Part shown: positions 53,967 through 60,997 of the stretch, in pieces
Layout: the number at the start of each line of letters is the position of its first letter
How positions within the stretch are numbered: position 1 is the stretch's first letter
Source: a bacterium
GTDB lineage: Bacteria; Actinomycetota; Acidimicrobiia; Spongiisociales; UBA5794
DNA length: 64,000 bases
Reading direction: 5' to 3'
Assembly: GCA_024228555.1 (NCBI GenBank)
Contig: JAAETI010000394.1
Location: forward strand, 1-64,000
Notes under the pieces: model-generated
What the model was told of the DNA's origin: nothing
What the model saw: the letters and a program-made list of their open reading frames with translations, nothing else
Database searches by the model: none
Translations under genes and position numbers: made by a program

Positions 53967-54775
53967 TCCGCCATCTTGGCTGCGATCACTTCACCGTGAA
54001 TGAAACTGAACCAACCACCCGGTGCGGCTGCCCATGTTCGCCATGCGTCAGCGATCGCCGCAATGTCGTCATCGCTCGCTAGCTGCAGATCGACGACTTT
54101 GTTGCGGAATCGGGGTAGGGCGATGCGTTCGGCCCACAATTCTGCCCATGAGGTCCTGGCAGCGGGCGCGGCATAGGTCCATGTCGAGGTCGTGACTTCC
54201 GGGTTGCCGAATCCGGCATCGTTCACCCATTCGGGCAGGCGTCGACCCGCATCGGGCTCTCCACCATTGGCCCGCGCCACCTGGTGATACAGATCAAGCC
54301 ATCGAGTGATCCCCGGCTGATGGGGGTGGTGAGTCATCGTTGCGTAGTCGGCGTCGCGAACGGCAACCACGCCTCCAGGCTTGAGGACTCGCCGCACCTC
54401 ACGGAGAGCGGCGACCGGATCACCGAGGTGTTGCAGGACTTGGTGACCGTAGGCGATGTCAAAGGTGTCGCTCGGCAGAGGAAGGTCGTACACGGAGCCT
54501 CGCACATAGTCGAGATTGCCGGCGGCGGCATCGTGTCGAGCGATCTCGAGCGCGGCCTGGCTGCTATCCACACCTACGACCGAGCCGCTCGGGGCAAGGC
54601 GATGAGCGAGGTCGACGGTTATGGATCCCGGGCCGCATCCGAAATCGAGCAGATGGAGTCCGTCGGCGAGCCGTGGGATGAGGAACGCTGCGGAAGTGGC
54701 CACCGACCGTTCCGCATGCGCCCCGACGACCACAGCATCGTGGCCGTGGGTATAGAACTCGTCTGCGGTTGGCAT
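53963..54775 (-). CDS. Class I SAM-dependent methyltransferase (UbiE/MenG-like)
   Basis: 270 residues from ATG 54775. A frame to 54886 exists but would cross the start of the divergent proA gene. Motif I HLLDFGCGPGSITVDLA, then VVGVDSSQAALEIAR and LPLPSDTFDIAYGHQVLQHL (motifs II-III), and EVRRVLKPGGVVAVRDAD are clear. The C-terminal 110 residues are less typical. The target is unknown; it could be a quinone, a lipid or another small molecule. It sits between proB and proA on the opposite strand, which splits the usual pair. Confidence 0.88.
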   Translation of the reverse strand: MPTADEFYTHGHDAVVVGAHAERSVATSAAFLIPRLADGLHLLDFGCGPGSITVDLAHRLAPSGSVVGVDSSQAALEIARHDAAAGNLDYVRGSVYDLPLPSDTFDIAYGHQVLQHLGDPVAALREVRRVLKPGGVVAVRDADYATMTHHPHQPGITRWLDLYHQVARANGGEPDAGRRLPEWVNDAGFGNPEVTTSTWTYAAPAARTSWAELWAERIALPRFRNKVVDLQLASDDDIAAIADAWRTWAAAPGGWFSFIHGEVIAAKMAD

Positions 54776-54817
54776 CTGCGCCAGCCTACCCACCAATAGA
54801 GCGGCTACCGTTGCCCC

Positions 54818-56317
54818 ATGACTGATCGATTGACACATCTGCAATCTGGCATGGCCGTCCTCTACGGCGGGGACAAGGTCACTCAAGTCTCGTCTGAACT
54901 GGCCGCTTCATTCCAACCTGGCGATCATCTCATCGTGGTCCAGTCAACGGGCGACCTGCTCCATGTGCCGGCCGCCGTGCATAAGACCGCGACTGATGCG
55001 GTTACCGCAGCGGCTCGCGGCTTCCAGTCTATCGGTGGCGTTTCCGATGAGCAGATCACCACTTTCTACGCCGAGTTTGCGGCAAAGCTCGCCGACGACG
55101 ATGCCTTCGCCGAGATTGCGCTGGCGAATGAGCGCGATGTCGAAGCGGCCCGTGGCCGTGGCCGATCGACGACCCGGCTGGTGCTGTCCGCACAGATGCG
55201 ACAAGACATGATCGATGGCCTCAAGATCTGGCAGAAGACGGCTTCTGTACGTAATCAGGTGCTCGACACAGTTGCGCACGAGGGTTGGCAGGTCGATTTG
55301 ATGAGGTCAGGGCTCGGGATCGTCGGATTCATCTTTGAAGGTCGACCCAACGTTTTTGCCGACGCCACCGGTGTGCTTCGCAGCGGCAATGCCGTCGTCT
55401 TTCGTATCGGATCGGATGCGCTCGGTACTGCCCGAGCGATTGTGAGACACGCCCTCGCCCCCGCGGTTGCCGCCGCCGGTTTGCCTGATGGCATTGTCTC
55501 TCTCGTCGATAGCCCGGCCCGAGCAGCCGGATGGGCCCTGTTCTCCGACCCCCGTCTGGCGCTGGCGGTGGCCCGCGGCTCGGGAGCCGCTGTCGGCCAA
55601 CTCGGTGCGGTAGCTCGCCAGGCCGGTATCCCGGTCAGCCTGCACGGCACCGGTGGTGCATGGATCGTTACGGGGGCGACAGCCGATGCCGCTAGATTTG
55701 CGGCCGCGGTTGAGAACTCTCTTGATCGAAAAGTATGCAACACGCTCAACACCTGTTGCATTTTGGAATCCCGAGCAGCCGAATTGGTGCCCGTGTTTCT
55801 CGACGCCCTTGACCGTGCGGGCAGCAACTGCGGATCGATATCCAAGTTACATGTGACGGCAAACGCCAAGCCCTTTGTGCCAGACGGGTGGTTCAGTGAG
55901 GTTGCTATTGGTCGGGCTGAGGGAGACGTTGTCGAGCCACGGGCAGAACTGATCGAAGCGGATCAACTCGGGCTGGAGTGGGAGTGGGAGGCGAGTCCCG
56001 AGGTGACTCTGACCGTCGTTCCCGACCAGGAGACTGCCGCAACGTTGTTCAACGAACAGAGCCCGCGTTTCGGGGCGAGCCTCATTGCTGAATCAGAGGA
56101 GGAACACGAGCGCTTCTGGGCGACAGTTGATGCACCATTCGTTGGCAACGGCTTTACGCGTTGGATTGATGGCCAATACGCATTGAACCGCCCGGAGCTC
56201 GGTCTTTCCAATTGGCAGGGAGGACGCCTCTTCGGTCGAGCCGGTGTGCTCAGCGGCGACTCGGTGTTCACGGTAAGAACTCGAGCCACCCAGACTGATT
56301 CAAGGCTGCGTCGTTGA
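54818..56317 (+). CDS. proA: Glutamate-5-semialdehyde dehydrogenase (extended form)
   Basis: 499 residues from ATG 54818, against ~420 for typical ProA. The first ~65 residues (SGMAVLYGGDKVTQVSSELA) are extra and could be a small added domain. The aldehyde-dehydrogenase core carries LGIVGFIFEGRPNVFADA, GNAVVFRIGSDA, SLDRKVCNTLNTCCI with the candidate catalytic Cys, and FVGNGFTRWIDGQYALNRPELGLS cut short in the usual place. It makes glutamate semialdehyde for proline. The position after proB supports the call despite the divergence. Confidence 0.88.
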   Translation: MTDRLTHLQSGMAVLYGGDKVTQVSSELAASFQPGDHLIVVQSTGDLLHVPAAVHKTATDAVTAAARGFQSIGGVSDEQITTFYAEFAAKLADDDAFAEIALANERDVEAARGRGRSTTRLVLSAQMRQDMIDGLKIWQKTASVRNQVLDTVAHEGWQVDLMRSGLGIVGFIFEGRPNVFADATGVLRSGNAVVFRIGSDALGTARAIVRHALAPAVAAAGLPDGIVSLVDSPARAAGWALFSDPRLALAVARGSGAAVGQLGAVARQAGIPVSLHGTGGAWIVTGATADAARFAAAVENSLDRKVCNTLNTCCILESRAAELVPVFLDALDRAGSNCGSISKLHVTANAKPFVPDGWFSEVAIGRAEGDVVEPRAELIEADQLGLEWEWEASPEVTLTVVPDQETAATLFNEQSPRFGASLIAESEEEHERFWATVDAPFVGNGFTRWIDGQYALNRPELGLSNWQGGRLFGRAGVLSGDSVFTVRTRATQTDSRLRR

Positions 56318-56330
56318 CTGCGGGGGCGTA

Positions 56331-57188
56331 ATGGAGACTTGGAACAGCGCCGAAGAGGTTTCGCTTGCTCTGGAGAAGGCTGGCTACCTGTCCGATGACC
56401 GCATCGCCCAGGTGGTCTTTCTGGCGGGGCGACTGGAGAAACCCATACTCGCCGAAGGGCCAGCAGGTGTCGGCAAGACCTCACTCGCCCTGTCGATAGC
56501 TGAAGCCACCGGGAGGCGTCTCGTCCGGTTGCAGTGCTACGAGGGTCTCGACGAAGCCAAGGCGCTCTATGAATGGAACTATCACAAGCAACTCCTTCGG
56601 CTCCAGAGCGACGAAGGAAAGGCGTGGCATGAGATTGAGGGAGACATCTTCACCGAGGAGTTCCTTCTGGAGCGCCCACTCCTGGAGGCGATCCGCTCCG
56701 AAGACCCTGTGGTGTTGCTGATAGATGAAGTGGATCGGGTGGAGATGGAGACCGAAGCGCTCCTGCTCGAGGTGCTGGATGCTTTCCAGGTGACTGTTCC
56801 CGAGCTTGGCACCGTGGTCGCCAATCACCGGCCGATCGTTGTGCTCACGTCGAACAACACCCGGGAGCTCTCGGAAGCGTTGAAGCGGCGATGTCTCTTC
56901 CTCCATATTGACTATCCGACGGTCGAGCGTGAGAAGCAGATTCTGGCTGCAGGCGTTCCGGAGTTGTCTGAAGCGATGGCAGACAAGATCGCAAGAACCG
57001 TTCGGTCGATTCGCAAGCTCGCGATACGCAAAGCGCCATCAGTCAGTGAATCCCTCGATTGGGCTCGCACCTTGCTGGCGCTCGGCATTGAGGACATCGA
57101 CTCTGGAGTTACCAAGGGGACCCTCGAAGTCTTGCTCAAGTATCGCTCTGACATCGAGAAGGCTGAGAGGGAGCTACTCGACTCGTGA
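56331..57188 (+). CDS. MoxR/CoxD-type AAA+ ATPase
   Basis: 285 residues from ATG 56331. Walker A is GPAGVGKTSLA at about residue 43, Walker B VVLLIDEVDRVEMETEALLL, and sensor 1 PIVVLTSNNTRELSEALKRR with the arginine finger region. It is of the MoxR class, which works with a VWA protein as a chaperone for metal-centre insertion or complex assembly. The VWA partner overlaps its stop. The CO dehydrogenase or other client genes are absent here. Confidence 0.9.
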   Translation: METWNSAEEVSLALEKAGYLSDDRIAQVVFLAGRLEKPILAEGPAGVGKTSLALSIAEATGRRLVRLQCYEGLDEAKALYEWNYHKQLLRLQSDEGKAWHEIEGDIFTEEFLLERPLLEAIRSEDPVVLLIDEVDRVEMETEALLLEVLDAFQVTVPELGTVVANHRPIVVLTSNNTRELSEALKRRCLFLHIDYPTVEREKQILAAGVPELSEAMADKIARTVRSIRKLAIRKAPSVSESLDWARTLLALGIEDIDSGVTKGTLEVLLKYRSDIEKAERELLDS

Positions 57189-58588
57189 TCGACACCCTCA
57201 GCTCGTTTGTTGGTGAGCTGCGTGCCGTTGGTCTTCCGGTTTCCACAGCTGAGGCCCTTGATGCGGCCAACGCGCTACTCCACATCGACGTCGGACGGCG
57301 GAGCGCGGTGCGGGAGACCCTGGCGGCGACTTTGATCAAGATGCCGCGACACCGCAGTGCGTTCGACACTGCTTTTGATGTGTTTTTCAGTGTCGGCGAG
57401 ATGCCGGAAGCACTGGTACCTGACGCCGAGCAGGTGCAAGCCGCAAGTACCGGTGCCGGCGACTCGGATCAGGGACTCGCGGACCTCATGACGCAGCTTG
57501 CCGGGGCGCTGCAGGGAGGTGATAGTGATGTGCTGCGGCGGGCTGTCCGGGAGGCAGTGTCGCGGCTGTCCGGATTCCAGCCGGGCCGACCAGTCGGCGG
57601 GCGCTACTACCTGTACCGGGTTCTACAGCGCCTCGATGGGATCGAAGAGATGTTGGGTGACGGTGGTGATGAAGCAGGGCTCGCTGCGCAACTCGACGAA
57701 GATGACGTTGCCGCGCTCATGGAGCTACTTCGAGCCGAACTGCGCCGCGAGATCGTGCGGAGACTCGTCGCAGACAGGGGAGCGGAGCCGGTCGCAAGGA
57801 CTTTGCGGGAACCTCTGGCAGAAGACATCGACCTGATGCATGCGACCCGCGAAGAGCTGCAGCGCGTTGAGGCTGCAATTGCACCCTTGGCTAGGAAGCT
57901 GGCGACCCGGCTTGCGCAACGCCGGCGGCGGGGGCGGCAGGGACGTCTTGATCTCCGCCGGACCATCCGGCGGTCGCTTGCGCACGGGGGTGCATTGATC
58001 GAGCCTCAATTTCGACCGCCGCGACGATCCAAGCCCGAGATTGTGTTGCTGTGCGATGTTTCGGGGTCAATGGCTACGTTTGCCCGTTTCACCATGCAAT
58101 TCACCTATGCAGTCGGGAGCCAGTTCTCTCGTGTGCGGTCCTTTGCGTTCATCGACGAGGTCGATGAAGTCACGGGATACTTTGGGCCTGGAACTGATTT
58201 TGTCGACAGCATGGATCGTTTGTCACAGGAAGCCCGAATCGTCGGCCACGATGGCCACTCCGATTACGGAGTAGTGCTGCGCAGCTTTGCCGGCAAATAC
58301 GAGGATGCGGTCACCTCTCAATCGACGCTGATAGTGACTGGCGACGCCAGGAACAACTATCGGGACGCCGAGAACGCCCTGTTCCATGAGCTCGCCGCTA
58401 CCGCTCGCTCAGTGGTCTGGCTAAACCCAGAGGCCCGCCGCTTTTGGGATACCGGCGATTCGGTGATGTCGCAATACGCCGCTGCCTGTGACGATGTCTA
58501 TGAGGTCAGGACGCTTCGCCAACTCGAGGAGTTTGTTGCAGCTGTGGCGTTGCCGGTCCCAAGAAGTCGGTCAGAGTTCCTTAACTGA
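57185..58588 (+). CDS. CoxE-type VWA domain protein
   Basis: 467 residues from GTG 57185, overlapping the AAA+ gene. The N-terminal ~200 residues are helical and acidic. A basic stretch (KLATRLAQRRRRGRQGRLDL) precedes the VWA domain, whose MIDAS begins LLCDVSGSMATF (Asp291), with a later Thr/Asp pair near TGDARNNYRDAENA. Such proteins bind metal through MIDAS and act with MoxR ATPases. The client is unknown, and no signal peptide is seen, so it acts inside the cell. Confidence 0.9.
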   Translation: MIDTLSSFVGELRAVGLPVSTAEALDAANALLHIDVGRRSAVRETLAATLIKMPRHRSAFDTAFDVFFSVGEMPEALVPDAEQVQAASTGAGDSDQGLADLMTQLAGALQGGDSDVLRRAVREAVSRLSGFQPGRPVGGRYYLYRVLQRLDGIEEMLGDGGDEAGLAAQLDEDDVAALMELLRAELRREIVRRLVADRGAEPVARTLREPLAEDIDLMHATREELQRVEAAIAPLARKLATRLAQRRRRGRQGRLDLRRTIRRSLAHGGALIEPQFRPPRRSKPEIVLLCDVSGSMATFARFTMQFTYAVGSQFSRVRSFAFIDEVDEVTGYFGPGTDFVDSMDRLSQEARIVGHDGHSDYGVVLRSFAGKYEDAVTSQSTLIVTGDARNNYRDAENALFHELAATARSVVWLNPEARRFWDTGDSVMSQYAAACDDVYEVRTLRQLEEFVAAVALPVPRSRSEFLN

Positions 58589-58663
58589 CCTCGCATCCTG
58601 TCGACAGTTATGACTAGACACAGGTTCCTTCGGGAACCACCCCACAATCGGTCTGGAACAGAC

Positions 58664-59065
58664 ATGCATAAACAGCGTGCCCTAGTAGTCGATGATTCCG
58701 AGGTTCTGCGTCGCCTTATTGAGATGTGCCTGAAGCCGGCCGGGTTTGAGATTGCTGCCGCGGGGTCCGGCGGGGAGGCGCTTGCCATGGCGGCTGAATT
58801 CGACCCTGATTTGATCCTGCTTGATATCGGCCTGCCGGATATGACCGGGTGGGAGGTTCTTGCCGCGATCCGTGAGTCTGAGGGATCGGCTGCCGCCAAG
58901 GTGTTGATCCTGTCCGGCTATGAGGATGTCCACACGGAAGCGAAACGGCTCGGTGCAGATGGTGCACTCGTCAAGCCGTTCCGCAACGATGAGCTCCGCA
59001 AGGTTGCCGTGGAAATGGTCAGCGACAGTTTCGCCGATACCGCAGGGGCAGGCGCTCCCTTCTAG
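58664..59065 (+). CDS. Single-domain response regulator
   Basis: 133 residues from ATG 58664; an upstream ATG at 58610 adds a non-conserved lead. It is a receiver domain only: acidic pair VVDDSEV, phospho-acceptor Asp54 in LILLDIGLPDMTG, Ser in LILSGYED and Lys in LVKPFRN. It has no output domain, so it must act by protein contact or as a phosphorelay shuttle. A partner kinase is not adjacent; the hybrid kinase at 12.7 kb is one candidate in the window. Confidence 0.9.
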   Translation: MHKQRALVVDDSEVLRRLIEMCLKPAGFEIAAAGSGGEALAMAAEFDPDLILLDIGLPDMTGWEVLAAIRESEGSAAAKVLILSGYEDVHTEAKRLGADGALVKPFRNDELRKVAVEMVSDSFADTAGAGAPF

Positions 59066-59174
59066 ATCGGGATTGGCAGCAAGCCTCTTCATTCCTGACG
59101 ATCGTTTCGATATCTTGACGCTGCGGTAGTGGCGGCAAGGATGCGACGTCGGTTCTCTTCTCTCTTTTCTCGTC

Positions 59175-60200
59175 GTGGCGACGCTCTTTGCCCCTATCGC
59201 CGAGTGCCCTGGTCTCGAACCACCGGTCGGCGGGAATATCGCCCGATCGTTTGCACCTGTCGGTAGGTACGCCGGGCATTGGGGTGTCGACTTCTCAGTA
59301 GCTGTTGGTTCGGAGGTACGTCCAGCAGCCGCTGGTGTCGTGACCTTCGCCGGATCGGTCGCGGAGGTCCTCTCGGTAACTGTTGACCACGGTGGCGGGC
59401 TGCGTACCTCGTACTCGTATCTCAACGAGATCGAGGTCACCGTTGGGCAAGGGGTGCGCGGCAGCTCAACCCTTGGTCGAAGCGGATTGGACCACGATCT
59501 CGCCGCGGTCCACTTCTCCGTTCGAGTCGATGGGGTCTATCAGGATCCGGTTCGATGGCTTGGGTGTTTCGCAGCACCTCACCAGGGCCTGTCGCTCGTG
59601 CCTATCCTGCGGGCCGTGCGACGCGGCATCCTTGGCGGAACCTTCGACCCACCTCACCTCGCCCACCTGTTTGCGGGGGAGGCTGCTTACCGCGACCTCG
59701 GCCTCGATGTCGTCACGTTCATCCCGGCTGGCGCTCCTTGGCAGAAGGCGGGTCGTCGTATGACTTCTCCAGAGGACCGGTGGCGGATGACTGAACTGGC
59801 CATCACCGATATCCCGTACTTCGAGGCGGATGATCGGGAGGTGCGTAGAGAAGGCTGGACGTATACCGTCGACACGCTGCATAGTTATCCGGAGGACGAG
59901 CAGCTCTTCCTGATTCTCGGAGCGGATGCTGCCCGTGGCGTGACGACTTGGCAGTCAGCCGGGGCGGTCCTGAAACGGGCAACCATCGCGGTGATCCCGA
60001 GACCGGGGGTCGAGCGAGATGAGGTCGACGAGGCCTTGGAGGGCGGCGACGTAGTCTGGCTGGAGACGCCCGATGTGCGGCTCAGCGGGACGATGCTACG
60101 CCGTCAGGCAACTGCAGGGCGGAGCATCCGCTTTCTGGTTCGTGACAAAGTGTGGCGGTATGTCCTGGACAATGGGATCTACCAGCCCGAGACACGGTGA
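59175..60200 (+). CDS. nadD: M23/LytM-like domain fused in frame to nicotinate-nucleotide adenylyltransferase
   Basis: 341 residues from GTG 59175 with no stop between the parts. Residues 1-140 are M23-like (HWGVDFSVAVGSEVRPAAAG, VHFSVRVDGVYQDPVRWL), but YSYL and AAVHF replace the usual YxHL and HLHF, so the zinc site is probably broken. Residues ~148-341 are NadD: RRGILGGTFDPPHLAHL, FIPAGAPWQK, SGTMLRRQATAGRSIRFLV. In-frame GTGs at 59598 and 59616 could start NadD alone (194 residues, normal length). NadD makes NaAD in NAD synthesis. nadD-rsfS is the normal neighbour pair. Confidence 0.85.
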   Translation: MATLFAPIAECPGLEPPVGGNIARSFAPVGRYAGHWGVDFSVAVGSEVRPAAAGVVTFAGSVAEVLSVTVDHGGGLRTSYSYLNEIEVTVGQGVRGSSTLGRSGLDHDLAAVHFSVRVDGVYQDPVRWLGCFAAPHQGLSLVPILRAVRRGILGGTFDPPHLAHLFAGEAAYRDLGLDVVTFIPAGAPWQKAGRRMTSPEDRWRMTELAITDIPYFEADDREVRREGWTYTVDTLHSYPEDEQLFLILGADAARGVTTWQSAGAVLKRATIAVIPRPGVERDEVDEALEGGDVVWLETPDVRLSGTMLRRQATAGRSIRFLVRDKVWRYVLDNGIYQPETR

Positions 60201-60254
60201 CCGGGCCCTCGCAGGCCTCTATCATTGACCTTTGCCTAACGAAGGAAACGAGCA

Positions 60255-60629
60255 ATTAGCGCGACATCTGAAGCCATCGAGGCCGCTCTGGCTGCGGCTA
60301 CCGCGATTGACGATAAGAAGGGCCTCGATATTGCTCTACTGGATGTTTCCGAGCTCATCGTCGTGACCGACGTATTCGTTATCGCATCCGGTACGTCCAA
60401 CCGTCATGTCCGATCCCTCGCCGACGATGTCGAGGGCAAGCTGAAGGCAGAACTGGCTCGTCAGCCGCTGCGGCGAGAGGGACGTGACTATTCGCGTTGG
60501 GTGCTGCTGGACTATGGCGACATGGTGGTTCACGTATTTGATCAGGAAACGCGCGGCTACTACCAGCTCGAACGATTGTGGGCCGATGCGCCTGTGATCG
60601 ACTTTGAACCGGCGCCCTCAGAAGCCTGA
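60255..60629 (+). CDS. rsfS: Ribosomal silencing factor RsfS, apparent ATT start
   Basis: 124 residues. The frame holds no ATG, GTG or TTG between its upstream stop (60237) and GTG 60363, which lies inside the fold. ATT 60255, 8 bases after GAAGGAA, aligns with the normal N-terminus (SATSEAIEAALAAATAIDDK). The core is DIALLDVSELIVVTDVFVIA, SNRHVRSLADDVE, WVLLDYGDMVVHVF and YYQLERLWADAP. It binds uL14 and blocks subunit joining. It follows nadD by 54 bases, as in other actinobacteria. Confidence 0.85.
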   Translation: MSATSEAIEAALAAATAIDDKKGLDIALLDVSELIVVTDVFVIASGTSNRHVRSLADDVEGKLKAELARQPLRREGRDYSRWVLLDYGDMVVHVFDQETRGYYQLERLWADAPVIDFEPAPSEA

Positions 60630-60650
60630 TACAATCACGACCCGTTTCAC

Positions 60651-60724
60651 GGGGCTGTAGCTCAGCTCGGCAGAGCGCCTGCATGGCATGCAGGAAGTCA
60701 GGGGTTCAAATCCCCTCAGCTCCA
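60651..60724 (+). tRNA. tRNA-Ala (GGC)
   Basis: GGGGCTG pairs with CAGCTCC, with one G-U pair. The anticodon loop is ATGGCAT with GGC, and the T loop is TTCAAAT. The discriminator is A; CCA is not encoded. Confidence 0.96.
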
Positions 60725-60726
60725 CG

Positions 60727-60749
60727 GGAACTCGATGAAATCGAGTTCC
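60727..60749 (+). terminator. Hairpin immediately after tRNA-Ala
   Basis: A 10-base perfect stem (arm GGAACTCGAT) with loop GAA, 2 bases after the tRNA. An overlapping 6-base stem (CCTTGG/CCAAGG, 60748-60765) could form instead. It is probably a terminator without a strong U-run. Confidence 0.7.
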
Positions 60750-60778
60750 TTGGGAGGATCCAAGGGATTCTCCAGGCA

Positions 60779-60803
60779 GAACCCGATCCATGCGGTCGGG
60801 TTC
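60779..60803 (+). repeat. Second hairpin after tRNA-Ala
   Basis: Arm GAACCCGA with its exact return at 60796-60803; with a G-U pair the stem extends to 10 bases around loop CATGC. The rest of the 60725-60997 gap holds a short palindrome AACGATCGTT near 60899 and no gene. It must carry the promoter of the large secreted protein. Confidence 0.55.
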
Positions 60804-60997
60804 CTCTGCGTCTAGAGCGGACTCACGGTAATGGTGACTAGTCAACTCGTGTGCGGCATTTCGTTCGCAAGTCCCAAGATCATTGCCGTTTGGCCCTAGC
60901 AAACGATCGTTCGTTTGGGTGAACTGAACGTGCAGGCAATGGTGGCCACTGGCGTCGTGCGAGCAAGCTGTCCAGCATGTTCTTAGGGAGCGGCGAC

